Positions 18,862 to 27,262 of a stretch of DNA of 64,000 bases are shown piece after piece. A program made the translations under genes and the position numbers. How positions within the stretch are numbered: position 1 is the stretch's first letter; each line of letters starts with the position of its first letter. Location of the stretch: NCBI GenBank assembly GCA_963758025.1, contig CAVWUA010000006.1:434001-498000 (forward strand). The letters run 5' to 3'. Source of the DNA: CAVWUA01 sp963758025. GTDB lineage: Bacteria > Planctomycetota > Planctomycetia > Isosphaerales > Isosphaeraceae. The notes under the pieces were generated by a model. That model saw nothing but the letters and a program-made list of their open reading frames with translations, was not told the DNA's origin and ran no database searches.

Positions 18862-19923
18862 ATGAGAACGCGTCGATTGTGCTCGACCGGCCCGCTGGCC
18901 GTGGCTCTGACCCTCGCCCTGGCCGCGACGGCCGGAGCCGATGAGGTGGTCCTGATTTCGAACACGACCTACAACGCCCCCGGCGGGCGGGTCCGCGGGC
19001 AGATTCAGGGCGAGACGCCAACGAGCGTCCAGATTCAGGCGACCGTCGGAGGCGCGCAGGAGATCCCGGTCGATCAGATCGAACAGATCAACTACGACGG
19101 TCAGCCGGCGAGCCTCCCCCTGGCCCAGACCCGCGAGTCCGCCGGCGCGATGGCCGAGGCGGCCGAGCTGTACCAGAAGTCGGCCACCGAGGCCGCCGGC
19201 AAGCCCTTGATCGCCACCGCCGCCGAGTTCGGCCGGGCGCGTTCCCTCGCGCAACTGGCCCTGGCCGACCCGAGCAAGGCCGACGAGGCGATCGGCCTGC
19301 TCGACCGCTTCATCCAGGCCCACCCCAAGAGCCGCCAGCTCGGCCCGGCGCTGGAGACCCTCGCCCGCCTGAACCTTCAGCGCGGGGACTTCGCCAAGGC
19401 GGACAAGGCCCTGAGCGACCTCTCCGCGATCCCCTGGGCGGCCGACCGCGCCGCGGTGATGAAGACCCGCGTGCAGGTCAAGCAGGGTCAAGCTCAGGAG
19501 GCCCTGACCAGTCTCAACAGCATCCTCGGCTCCGCTCAGAAAGGCTCCGCGAAGTTCTTCGAGGCCACCCTGGCGAAGGCCGAAACCCTGGTCGCCCTCA
19601 AGAAGTACGACGAGGCCCTCTCCACCGTGCAGACCGTCATCGACGCCGCGCCGCCCGAGGACGTTGCGGTGCAAGCGCTCGCCCATAACACCCTCGGCGA
19701 TTGCTACCGCGCTGCCGGACGTCCCAAGGACGCCCTGTTCGCCTACCTCCAGACCGACGTCCTCTATGACGGCGACAAGGAGCAGCACCCCCGCGCCCTC
19801 TACGAGATCTCGCAACTCTGGCAAGCCCTCCGCCGCGACGACCGCTCCGCCGAGACCATGCAGCGTCTGAAAGAGCAGTACCCGCAAAGCCCGTGGATCG
19901 CCGGTCCGCCTGGTGGACGTTGA
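18862..19923 (+). CDS. Secreted TPR-repeat protein with N-terminal beta domain
   Basis: A 353-residue protein. Signal peptide LAVALTLALAATAGA precedes a short beta-rich segment of about 60 residues (DEVVLISNTTYNAPGGRVRG), then TPR-like helical pairs such as LLDRFIQAHPKSRQLGPALE, NLQRGDFAKADKALSDL and ALAHNTLGDCYRAAGRPKDAL. The start is supported by GGAGGAAC twelve bases upstream. It lies directly downstream of the larger TPR protein, which suggests the two act together in the periplasm. In planctomycetes such pairs often sit near biopolymer-transport genes, but no ExbB/ExbD homologue is within this window. Confidence 0.8.
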   Translation: MRTRRLCSTGPLAVALTLALAATAGADEVVLISNTTYNAPGGRVRGQIQGETPTSVQIQATVGGAQEIPVDQIEQINYDGQPASLPLAQTRESAGAMAEAAELYQKSATEAAGKPLIATAAEFGRARSLAQLALADPSKADEAIGLLDRFIQAHPKSRQLGPALETLARLNLQRGDFAKADKALSDLSAIPWAADRAAVMKTRVQVKQGQAQEALTSLNSILGSAQKGSAKFFEATLAKAETLVALKKYDEALSTVQTVIDAAPPEDVAVQALAHNTLGDCYRAAGRPKDALFAYLQTDVLYDGDKEQHPRALYEISQLWQALRRDDRSAETMQRLKEQYPQSPWIAGPPGGR

Positions 19924-19954
19924 TCCCGAAGGGGAGGATCGCGTGATCAGCAGA

Positions 19955-20027
19955 ACAAATGGCACATTTCCGATTCCAGATCTTCAAAAGGACAAGGAAC
20001 CTTCGGAATCGGAAATGTGCCATTTGT
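19955..20027. repeat. Perfect 23-bp inverted repeat, 27-bp spacer
   Basis: The arm at 19955-19977 and the arm at 20005-20027 are exact reverse complements over 23 bases; the first begins ACAAATGGCACATTTC. Neither arm is followed by a T-run. It lies between two plus-strand genes just downstream of the TPR operon. It may serve as a terminator, or be a miniature mobile or dispersed palindromic element. Confidence 0.85.
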
Positions 20028-20081
20028 CATGCGGCCGTCCGTAAGACCGACCATTAATTCCCCATTCTCCCCCTTAAACAC

Positions 20082-20828
20082 ATGGCCTCCGTGCTACGAA
20101 CCCAGGGTGTTAAGGACCTCGTTGAGGACGTCCTGCGCACAATGAGTCCCCCATATTCGGAGGATCTCATCAATGAAGTTTTCACTAAAATTGAGAGCAA
20201 CCCGAATTGGCGCCAGAGATACCTGGAGTTGAGCGAAGAGCTAGGAAACAAAATAGTCAATAAGTCGGCTGGGAGCTGGATCGCGCGCGCTACGGGACAT
20301 ACAGGAGTCCAACAGGATAAGTCGAGGGGCTCACGAATCGGAAACGACTCGAAATTTCAGACGCCTGATGAATCCCATTCTCCAAAAGAAGATCTATCAA
20401 ATCTATATTATACTGATGAAACCGCCTGGATGGAACGAATGGCGAGCCTCGCCTCGGAGCGTCGTTTTGACCAGATCGATTACGACAATCTGAGTGAGTT
20501 CCTCTCGGATATGGCAAGACGCGATCGGCGCGAGGTCCTCAGCCGCCTTGCAACTCTCCTCATGCATCTGCTGAAGTGGAAGCACCAACCCGATCACCAG
20601 TCGAGTAGCTGGCGGAGAACGATCGAAGAACAGCGGCTGGAGCTTCAAGACCTGTTCGAGAGCGGGACCTTGCGGAATTATGGCGAGGAAGTCCTGGCCA
20701 AGGCTTATGAGCGAGCCGTCAAATTGGCTGCGATCGAGACAGGTCTCAGTGAGAGCACTTTTCCGCAAGTATGCCCGTTTACGTTACAGGAGGCGCTCCA
20801 GAAGGATTATGTAGAGGAAGAGGCGTAA
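20082..20828 (+). CDS. DUF29 protein with an N-terminal extra domain
   Basis: A 248-residue cytoplasmic protein. From about residue 105 the sequence is a complete DUF29: YYTDETAWMERMASLASE, DYDNLSEFLSDMARRDRREV, LLMHLLKWKHQPDH, SSSWRRTIEEQR, ERAVKLAAIETGL and FPQVCPFTLQEAL. The first 100 residues, including DLVEDVLRTMSPPYSEDLI and NPNWRQRYLELSEELG, are not part of DUF29 and I do not recognise them. DUF29 genes are common in cyanobacteria and planctomycetes, often as dispersed copies, function unknown. Base composition is clearly more A/T-rich than the neighbours, which suggests recent acquisition. No good ribosome site precedes the ATG. Confidence 0.75.
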   Translation: MASVLRTQGVKDLVEDVLRTMSPPYSEDLINEVFTKIESNPNWRQRYLELSEELGNKIVNKSAGSWIARATGHTGVQQDKSRGSRIGNDSKFQTPDESHSPKEDLSNLYYTDETAWMERMASLASERRFDQIDYDNLSEFLSDMARRDRREVLSRLATLLMHLLKWKHQPDHQSSSWRRTIEEQRLELQDLFESGTLRNYGEEVLAKAYERAVKLAAIETGLSESTFPQVCPFTLQEALQKDYVEEEA

Positions 20829-20850
20829 TCCATTCGGCTCCCCTACGAAA

Positions 20851-21432
20851 TCATTCATGCTTGCCCAGCGGCGCGTCGGGGGAGAGCCGCTCGCGGCCGT
20901 AGCCGTGATCGTGCTCGTGTTCCGGCCAGCGAGCCTCCAGGGGATGCCCTCGCCGTCGCCGGGCCATGACGGGTTCAACCCCTTCGCCGTAGTTCTCGAC
21001 CAGAACGCCCCCGAGCCAGGCGGTGTAAAGCGCCAGGCCGCCGCCGGCCAGCGAGAGCATGCGCGCGGCGAGACTGGGCCGGCGGCCCGACTGCCGCGCC
21101 CGGTCGCGCAGGAGATAGCTGGCGGTGAACAGGGAGCCGACCACTGAGTTGCCCAGAGCGTGCGTCGTGGCGACGCCATGGCTCTCGGCGTCGTCGGGAA
21201 TGTGGCTGTAGTCGTGGACGCCGGTCACGGCCGCGGCGACCGCGCCGGTCAGACCGATGCCAATGCTCACGCGGGCCGCGTCATCATACGCCCGGTTGCC
21301 GGTCAGCAGGCCCATCGCGTCGCAAAGGTTGCTTGCCACGAAGGCCCCCGCGGGTAACAAGACCACGGCCGGATGCGGACTATGTCCCAGCGCCTCGCGG
21401 CTCTTGTGCAGAACGTCGTGCATCGGTTGCAT
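20851..21432 (-). CDS. DUF2231-family membrane protein
   Basis: A 193-residue inner-membrane protein with about four hydrophobic spans. The N-terminal GHSPHPAVVLLPAGAFVASN matches the HPxxV motif of DUF2231 proteins, which are often linked to haem or respiratory genes. The C-terminal tail is polar and His-rich (EHEHDHGYG). Start ATG 21432 is preceded by GAAGGA. It faces the DUF29 gene (convergent, 22 nt apart). Function unknown; DUF2231 members are thought to be membrane redox-associated proteins, but no haem-ligand assignment is attempted here. Confidence 0.75.
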   Translation of the reverse strand: MQPMHDVLHKSREALGHSPHPAVVLLPAGAFVASNLCDAMGLLTGNRAYDDAARVSIGIGLTGAVAAAVTGVHDYSHIPDDAESHGVATTHALGNSVVGSLFTASYLLRDRARQSGRRPSLAARMLSLAGGGLALYTAWLGGVLVENYGEGVEPVMARRRRGHPLEARWPEHEHDHGYGRERLSPDAPLGKHE

Positions 21433-21498
21433 TGCTCGGTCCTTCTCCCTCGATCAGAAGCCGTTCCGGGACGAGCTTGGTTTGTCCCGGAGGATGAA

Positions 21499-21846
21499 TC
21501 ACGGTGTCGCCTCTTCCGGCGGCGCCGGACCTCCCGCCTCGATGGCTGTCGGCGTGGCCCGGACGGGGTCGGTGCTGCCGGTATCGGGGTTCGGTGCCCC
21601 TTCGGCCCCGCCGCCCCGAGCGGCCGAGCCGGCGTCATTCGTGTAATCGCCCACCTCACCAAGGATTTCCCCCTCGTCGGGCGCGTCGGCGACGGGAAGG
21701 TCGCTGCGCACGGCGGGTTTCTCATCGACCATGTCCGGAGCCGGACCGTTGGTCAGGCCGGCGCCGGGAGGGGTTTCCCCGCATCCGGCAGCCAGGCCCA
21801 GGGTCAGCAAGGCGGCGAGGGTCGCGGGGACAGTCATCGTCTTCAT
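21499..21846 (-). CDS. Small hypothetical lipoprotein
   Basis: A 115-residue protein with a type II signal peptide: TLAALLTLGLAAGC, lipobox L-A-A-G-C with the lipidated Cys at about residue 22. The mature part is low-complexity, rich in Pro, Glu, Ala, Gly and Asp, and has no recognisable domain. GGAGTGACTCC stands before ATG 21846. It lies 66 nt upstream of the DUF2231 gene on the same strand, so the two may be co-transcribed. Probably an outer- or inner-membrane-tethered unfolded protein; role unknown. Confidence 0.6.
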   Translation of the reverse strand: MKTMTVPATLAALLTLGLAAGCGETPPGAGLTNGPAPDMVDEKPAVRSDLPVADAPDEGEILGEVGDYTNDAGSAARGGGAEGAPNPDTGSTDPVRATPTAIEAGGPAPPEEATP

Positions 21847-22090
21847 GGAGTCACTCCGTCGGAAGGGGTCGTCAACGTCAACGCTCCCGGGACGACCCGG
21901 ATGGTCGGCCCGAGCGATGGCGTTTCACCATCACTCGTTGCCAACTTTACCGCGAACGCCGTGCCGATGGCACGCCGAATGCGTTGAATCTCGCGCAACG
22001 AAGCAGAACCCACTCAACGACCCCGACCCGGTACGGCCCACGTCCCAGCCGTCCACACCGGGTCACATTTACGGAAGGGACTGAATCGCC

Positions 22091-23080
22091 GTGGATCTGA
22101 TTGCCCCCTTGCATTTGAAACAAGCGTTGAAACTGGGCGGAATGTCTCCCAGGGAAGCCGCCTTACGTACCTGGAAAAAGATCCAGGAGCATGAGTTGAT
22201 GACCCGGGCGGCGGGCGTCGCGTTTTATGCGATGCTGGCCCTCGTTCCCTTCCTGGCGTTGATCCTGACGCTGGCCGTGTACGCCTTGCCCGACGTCACC
22301 GGCCAGCAGGGCCGCGAGGTGGACAACCAGACGGTCCGGGAACTGAAAGCGACGCTGCAAGAATCCTTGCCCAAGGAAGCGTCGGGGCTAATTCTGAAGC
22401 AGATCAAGCACATCCAGCAGAACCCGCCGACCGGCCTGCTCTCGTTCGGCGTGATCATCTCGCTCTGGCTGGCCTCGACGCTGTTCACGGCGGTCATTGA
22501 CGCGATGAACGCCGTTTATGGGGTGGAGGAAACCCGGCCCTTCTGGAAAATGCGTCTCACGGCCATCGTCATGACGATCATCCAGGCGGTGATCCTGGTG
22601 GGCTCGCTCGTGGTCATCGCCGCGTGGCCGATCGTGCTGAACTGGCTGGGTCTGAGCGACGTGGCGGCCGGATTTGCCACGGTCATCAAGTGGCTCGTGG
22701 TCCTCATCATGGTCATGGCGAGCTTCGCCCTGACGTTCTACGTCGCCCCCGATGCCGACCAGCGCTGGGAGTGGATCACCCCCGGCAGCCTGCTCGGCAC
22801 GCCGATCTTCCTGATCGTGAGCTATTTATTCGGCATCTACGTCCGCAACTTCGGCAATTACAACGAGACGTATGGCTCGCTGGCCGGGGTGATGGTCCTC
22901 CTGTTCTGGTTCTGGATCGTGAGCCTGATCGTGCTCTCGGCCGGGCAGTTGAACAAGGTGATCGAGGACGCCTCGCCCCTGGGCCGCAAGACCGGCAAGA
23001 CGCAGACGGCGCTGGAAACGCCCAAGTTCGAGGAACTCAAACCCGAAGAGGTCCCGGCCGAGGAAGAGCTGCGGCGCTGA
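22091..23080 (+). CDS. YihY/BrkB-family inner-membrane protein
   Basis: A 329-residue membrane protein with about six spans. The family signature RAAGVAFYAMLALVPFLALIL near residue 38 and the closing GTPIFLIVSYLFGIYVRNF / YGSLAGVMVLLFWFW blocks are characteristic of YihY (formerly labelled RNase BN). The central soluble helices (ESLPKEASGLILKQIKH) match too. A charged C-terminal tail of about 45 residues (KFEELKPEEVPAEEELRR) is unusual in being so acidic. The start is GTG 22091. YihY proteins are thought to be polytopic transport or stress proteins; the substrate is unknown. Confidence 0.88.
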   Translation: MDLIAPLHLKQALKLGGMSPREAALRTWKKIQEHELMTRAAGVAFYAMLALVPFLALILTLAVYALPDVTGQQGREVDNQTVRELKATLQESLPKEASGLILKQIKHIQQNPPTGLLSFGVIISLWLASTLFTAVIDAMNAVYGVEETRPFWKMRLTAIVMTIIQAVILVGSLVVIAAWPIVLNWLGLSDVAAGFATVIKWLVVLIMVMASFALTFYVAPDADQRWEWITPGSLLGTPIFLIVSYLFGIYVRNFGNYNETYGSLAGVMVLLFWFWIVSLIVLSAGQLNKVIEDASPLGRKTGKTQTALETPKFEELKPEEVPAEEELRR

Positions 23081-23144
23081 GCGCAAGAGGATTCGAAAAC
23101 AACACCGATGATACGCTTTTTGAACATCCCGAGGAGGCCCCTTC

Positions 23145-23687
23145 ATGAGCACCGCCGAGACCCCCGTTGGCGCCCGGATCGTCGCCGTGTACCCGGATCA
23201 CGCCTCGGCCGAGGCGGCCGTGCGGCTCCTGCACGAGAACGGCTTCGAGATGCGCGACCTCTCGATCGTCGGCCGCGACTTTCAGATGACCGAGGAACCG
23301 ATCGGCTTCGTCAACGCGGGGGATTACGCCGCCACCGGGGCGGGCACCGGCGCGTGGGTCGGCGGGCTGTTCGGCCTGCTGATCGGCGCGGCGTTCGTGA
23401 TCCTGCCGGGCGTCGGCGCGGTCGTGGTGGCCGGTCCGCTCTCCGCCGCGCTCCTGGGGGGCCTGGAAGGGGCCCTCGCCGGCGCGGCTCTGGGGGGCCT
23501 GGCCGGTGCCCTGATCGGCTGGGGCGTGCCGAAGGAGCAGGCCATGAAGTTCGAGTCTCACGTCAAGGCCGGCAAGTTCCTCGTCGCCGCCCGCGGCGAT
23601 GTCGAACAGATCGCCAAGGCCCGCTCCCTGCTCGAACCGACCGGCACGCACGAGTCGCTGGAGGTGTTCGAGACGACGGGCGTGTGA
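23145..23687 (+). CDS. General stress protein 17M-like (YflT) with glycine-zipper
   Basis: A 180-residue protein. The N-terminal segment RIVAVYPDHASAEAAVRLLHENGFEMRDLSIVG is the YflT/17M-like fold, in which paired helices and strands face a small hydrophobic core. The central part GGLFGLLIGAAFVILPGVGAVVVAGPLSAALLGGLEGALAGAALGGLAGALIG is a Gly/Ala zipper of two or three membrane helices. The C-terminal LVAARGDVEQIAKARSLLE repeats the fold's second half. The start is supported by GAGGAGG. It follows YihY by 64 nt; both may respond to stress together, which is inference. Confidence 0.72.
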   Translation: MSTAETPVGARIVAVYPDHASAEAAVRLLHENGFEMRDLSIVGRDFQMTEEPIGFVNAGDYAATGAGTGAWVGGLFGLLIGAAFVILPGVGAVVVAGPLSAALLGGLEGALAGAALGGLAGALIGWGVPKEQAMKFESHVKAGKFLVAARGDVEQIAKARSLLEPTGTHESLEVFETTGV

Positions 23688-23713
23688 GAGGCGATCCAGG
23701 AAGTCGATTTTTC

Positions 23714-23925
23714 AGCCCCGGAGGGGCGGCCGTGAGTAGCCAGGGGGCGTGAGCCCCTGGGAACCGTCGGGCGATCACCACACCCTCTTCCAGCCCCGGA
23801 GGGGCGACAGCAATCTCCCTCGCGTCCGAGGTTCTGTCGCCCCTCCGGGGCTTGTTCGAGAAATCCGGGTCCGGGTTCCAGGGGCTCACGCCCCCTGGCT
23901 ATTCACCGCCGCCCCTCCGGGGCTT
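23714..23925. repeat. Composite palindromic dispersed repeat, about 212 bp
   Basis: The left half carries AGCCCCGGAGGGGCGG (23714), a copy of CAGGGGGCGTGAGCCCCTGG (23741) and a second AGCCCCGGAGGGGCGACAG (23792). The right half repeats them in reverse complement: CTGTCGCCCCTCCGGGGCT (23834), CCAGGGGCTCACGCCCCCTGG (23878) and CCGCCCCTCCGGGGCT (23909). Apparent open frames through it are simple translations of the repeat. Similar GC-rich elements occur in intergenic DNA of many planctomycetes; that is from general knowledge. Confidence 0.85.
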
Positions 23926-23953
23926 CTCGGATCGCCTTTGAAACTGAACACAC

Positions 23954-24000
23954 CTCCGCCCGGAAGGGACGCGGGAGAACCCTGATCCTTCCGGGCGGAG
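23954..24000. terminator. Hairpin, candidate bidirectional terminator
   Basis: Exact 14-bp arms CTCCGCCCGGAAGG (23954-23967) and its complement (23987-24000) with a 19-nt loop, ten bases before the stop of the minus-strand sigma factor gene. No T-run. Its position between convergent transcription units suggests a terminator. Confidence 0.55.
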
Positions 24001-24010
24001 ACGTGGCTCT

Positions 24011-26173
24011 TTATCGGGATGGTTCCATTTGAGGCTGCGAACTCGTGATCTCGGTCAAGATTCGCAGGAACTCGTTCCGGGCGGCATCCTTTTCTGCCAA
24101 GGTCGATGAAGCCGGATCATCAAGTACGGCTTTTAAGTAACCGACCATCAAACGCATCCTGGATCGGTACTGCGGATTGTCGCTCGGGAGCGTTATTGCA
24201 TCGTGCAGTTCGATCAAACGCTTGGCGTTGACCATCGCCTGAACATCCGTCTCTGGAAGCATTTCCAGCTTCTGCCGCACAACCTTGAGCCGATCTTCGA
24301 TTTCCTTGCGTGCCGTCTTTAAATCCTTCTGAAGTTCCTCCGGGAGCGGTTCGGGGGAAACCGCTTCGCCGAGTCCAGGCCGCGTGATATTCTCGATCGC
24401 CAGTTCCATACGTTGACGGATGGCCTCCAGTCGCAAATTCTCCTGCAACAGCCGGGTCCGGGGCGAGTCGGCGGAGAGCGGGCCGGTCATCAGCGCGATG
24501 ATCCGCGATTCCAACTCCTCCCGCGTCTTCTCCAAGGCCCGATCCACATCCCGGCCCAGGAGGCTCGGTGGCTTGTTTTCTCCGGTCGGCTGGGGCGCAG
24601 GGAACACCACACCCTCGCCAACAGGTTTGTTCGCCGCCTTGGCGGGCTGAGGTTTCGCCGGCGCGGACTCGGTGACGGCCGCGGGTTCGGTCGTCTTCTC
24701 CAGTCGAGCGAGCCGCTCCTCCAGCCGCTTCCGCTCGGCCTTCAAGGCGTTGACTTCGGTCTGGAGTCTTTCGAGATTGCGGCGTAACCGCTCGGGATCA
24801 TCGGGAGTCACGTCGGTCGCTCGCTGGAGTGGGTTCGATGGCAGAGAACCCGCGATGAGACCGGACGAACGCCCCGGCACGTCCTCCGTTCGCAACGTGT
24901 CGGGATTCTGCGGTTGGAAGTCCGCAGTGGTGATGATGATTCTGGTCAGTCCGCTCGGCTCCCGTATCGCGTCCATGACCCCCATGCCATGCGGTTTCAG
25001 CAGGACGTCGAGCGCCTTGCGAAGCGAGAGGTCCTTGACGTGCAAATCGGCGAGTTCGTTCATGGCCCGGTTCACTTCGTCGAAGACTTGGGGATGAGGA
25101 GCGGCCACGAATACGCTGTCCGTCTGTTTGGCCAGAATGTCGAGGATACTTCTCAACGGTTTCTGTTCGACATCAACCGTCACGGGGATGTCGAGCGGGT
25201 CCAACGGCGCCGGGGCCGTCTCGCCCTTCGGCTGGGACTCCACGCGGAATTCCTGCCCCGCGCCCCGGAATGCCTGTCCCTCCTCGTCCGATTGCCCAAG
25301 TGCCACCACTCCGGCGGTTCCGCCGCCGAGGAGTCCCAGGGCCAGCACCCCGGCGGCGATCGTCGTCAATTTGGTCGTGAACATGGTCTGAAGCACTCCC
25401 GTCGTGAGGGAAAGGGCCGAGGCCGAGACCAACCCGGCGGCGGCTCCCCTGGTTGCGTAGCCAATCGCCGCCCGCGCCGTGCGATCGGCCAGGGCCGGGG
25501 GGACCGCCTCGGCCGTCGCCGCTCGGGTGAGGACGGCCGACAGGGCGACGGCCGGCACGGTCACGCCCCGGCGCCCTAGCCGTTCGCGCAGGAGGTCCCG
25601 CGCCCGGGAGAGCCGGCCGCGCACCGTGCCGACCGGCCAGTGAAGCTGCCGCGCGGCCTGCTCGTGCGTCAGGCCCTCCAGGTGGCAGAGCACCACCGGG
25701 GCGCGGTACTTCTCCGGCAGGCGGTTCAACTCCTCATGCAAGAGCGGGCGGAGGTCGAGTCGGGCAGGGTCGTCCGCGTCGGTCGTCGGTTCCGAGACCG
25801 CGACGCTCGCCTCCTTGCGGCGCCGGCGCGCGGCCTCGACCCGCGCCCGGGCGGCGACCCGTTGCGAGACGCCGTAGAGCCAGCGCCCCAGCGAGTCCTC
25901 CACCCGGATCGACCCGGCCTTCCGCACGAGCACCAGGAACGTCGCCTGGAAGGCATCCTCGGCGGCGTGAGGATCTCCCAGCAAATGCCGGCAGACCCCC
26001 AGCACCATCGGCCCGTGCCGCGCCACCAGGACGGCGAAGGCCGCCTCGGCGGACTCGTCCCGGCGCGTCGAGAACCGCTCCAGGAGCTGTCCGTCGCTCA
26101 ACCCCGAGACGCTCCCCGCGCGGAACAGCGTGTGGACGTGCCGCACGACCGCGCCTTCGGACCTGTCGCTCAT
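24011..26173 (-). CDS. Membrane-anchored ECF sigma factor with periplasmic STN-like domain
   Basis: About 720 residues from ATG 26173 (AGGGGG upstream). Residues 27-200 are an ECF sigma-70: region 2 LVARHGPMVLGVCRHLLGDP, DAEDAFQATFLVLVRKA-type segment with RWLYGVSQRVAARAR, and region 4 LPEKYRAPVVLCHLEGLTHEQAA then WPVGTVRGRLSRARDLL. One membrane span follows at about 269-293 (KLTTIAAGVLALGLLGGG). Beyond it is a soluble part with DVEQKPLRSILDILAKQTDS and VKDLSLRKALDVLLKPHG, like secretin/STN (secretin and TonB N-terminal) domains, then a coiled-coil stretch and a Glu/Lys-rich C-terminus. The layout suggests sigma activity controlled from outside the membrane without a separate anti-sigma factor. 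Divergent from the pseudokinase. Confidence 0.85.
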   Translation of the reverse strand: MSDRSEGAVVRHVHTLFRAGSVSGLSDGQLLERFSTRRDESAEAAFAVLVARHGPMVLGVCRHLLGDPHAAEDAFQATFLVLVRKAGSIRVEDSLGRWLYGVSQRVAARARVEAARRRRKEASVAVSEPTTDADDPARLDLRPLLHEELNRLPEKYRAPVVLCHLEGLTHEQAARQLHWPVGTVRGRLSRARDLLRERLGRRGVTVPAVALSAVLTRAATAEAVPPALADRTARAAIGYATRGAAAGLVSASALSLTTGVLQTMFTTKLTTIAAGVLALGLLGGGTAGVVALGQSDEEGQAFRGAGQEFRVESQPKGETAPAPLDPLDIPVTVDVEQKPLRSILDILAKQTDSVFVAAPHPQVFDEVNRAMNELADLHVKDLSLRKALDVLLKPHGMGVMDAIREPSGLTRIIITTADFQPQNPDTLRTEDVPGRSSGLIAGSLPSNPLQRATDVTPDDPERLRRNLERLQTEVNALKAERKRLEERLARLEKTTEPAAVTESAPAKPQPAKAANKPVGEGVVFPAPQPTGENKPPSLLGRDVDRALEKTREELESRIIALMTGPLSADSPRTRLLQENLRLEAIRQRMELAIENITRPGLGEAVSPEPLPEELQKDLKTARKEIEDRLKVVRQKLEMLPETDVQAMVNAKRLIELHDAITLPSDNPQYRSRMRLMVGYLKAVLDDPASSTLAEKDAARNEFLRILTEITSSQPQMEPSR

Positions 26174-26289
26174 GGCGGAAGCCCCCTTCGACGTGATACC
26201 ACCCGCTCGACACCCTTCCATGCCTCGACGGGATCATTCCAATACAACTTTTTTCGCGATTCCGGACAAGCCGGCAGGTGGCGAAGGGC

Positions 26290-26316
26290 TTGCCGTTCTG
26301 GTAGATAGGCTACAAT
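26290..26316 (+). promoter_or_regulatory. Candidate sigma-70-like promoter for the pseudokinase
   Basis: TTGCCG (26290-26295) and TACAAT (26311-26316) are near-consensus -35 and -10 boxes, but the spacer is only 15 nt. It lies in the divergent region between the sigma factor gene and the pseudokinase. Confidence 0.25.
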
Positions 26317-26373
26317 GTCTCTTTAAATTGCTTGTCTCATAATTTCATCGATCCCAGAGAGTGAGTCGCATCC

Positions 26374-27237
26374 ATGTCGATCGTTCAGGAGAAGGACCAT
26401 CCCCGGATCTCGGGCTTGAATTACCTGGTCGAGTCGGTCCTGAACACCGACGACCACGCCAGCGTCATGCGGATCGGCGCGGAGAAGTCGCTGGGCAAGA
26501 CGTACGCCATGAAGGTCGTCAAGCGCGAGGAGCCCGAGGACCAGATTTACATTGATCTGGCCCGCGCCTGCTACGAATCGTCGGCGAAGCTGAGCCATCC
26601 GGCGATCCTGGCGTATCACGACTTCCAGACCAAGCGCTCGTGGTTCCGCATCGCGCGTGCGGATCTGCTGATGGAGTACGTCGATGGAAAGTCGCTCGAC
26701 AAGATGGAGGGGCTGGAGGTGGGGGCGCTCGTCCTGATCTTCCGCGAGGTGGCCACCGCGATGGCCCACATGCACCGCCGGGGGGTGCGGCACGGCGACC
26801 TGAAGCCCTCGAACGTGATGCTCGCGAAGTCCGGCGAGGTGAAGGTCCTCGGCTACGGCCGCTCCGCCATCGAGGACAAGAGCCGCCTCAACGGCACGTG
26901 GACGAACGCCGCGCCCGAGCAGGTCAAGTCCTTCACGATCGACGACAGGACCGACATCTACACCCTGGGGGCGACGATGTACCACGCGCTGACGGGCCGC
27001 CGGGCGAACGTCGGGAAACGGGCGAAGGGGGAGGTTGAGAAGATCCCGACGCCCGAGACGCTCAACCCGTCGATCCCCTCGTCGCTCAACGCGCTGGTCA
27101 TCACCTGCCTGCAAAGCAACCCGGCGAAGCGGCCGGAGAGCATGTTCGACATCCAGCAGGCGCTCGACCCCATCGCGCGGGAACTCGGCGCGGAGGCCTC
27201 GCAGCTCAAGGGCCTCACCCTGCGCCGGCAGGACTGA
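26374..27237 (+). CDS. Protein-kinase-fold pseudokinase
   Basis: A 287-residue Ser/Thr-kinase-like domain without other domains. The ATP-anchoring Lys is present (YAMKVVK, K47), as is the catalytic-loop HGDLKPSN at 140-147, retaining Asp142, Lys144 and Asn147. The metal-binding DFG is replaced by L-G-Y-G at 159-162, so the Mg-coordinating Asp is gone, and the glycine-rich loop is not recognisable. A TPEQVKSFT-like APE region and TDIYTLGATMYHALTG follow. It would be expected to bind nucleotide weakly or not at all, acting as a scaffold or allosteric partner. It starts about 200 nt from the divergent sigma factor. Confidence 0.82.
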   Translation: MSIVQEKDHPRISGLNYLVESVLNTDDHASVMRIGAEKSLGKTYAMKVVKREEPEDQIYIDLARACYESSAKLSHPAILAYHDFQTKRSWFRIARADLLMEYVDGKSLDKMEGLEVGALVLIFREVATAMAHMHRRGVRHGDLKPSNVMLAKSGEVKVLGYGRSAIEDKSRLNGTWTNAAPEQVKSFTIDDRTDIYTLGATMYHALTGRRANVGKRAKGEVEKIPTPETLNPSIPSSLNALVITCLQSNPAKRPESMFDIQQALDPIARELGAEASQLKGLTLRRQD

Positions 27238-27262
27238 ACGGCCGCGAGAGCCTCGGCCCGGC

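Noticed and set aside
23563..23985. Small proteins through the 212-bp palindrome on both strands
   Set aside because: They are simple translations of the GC-rich repeat.
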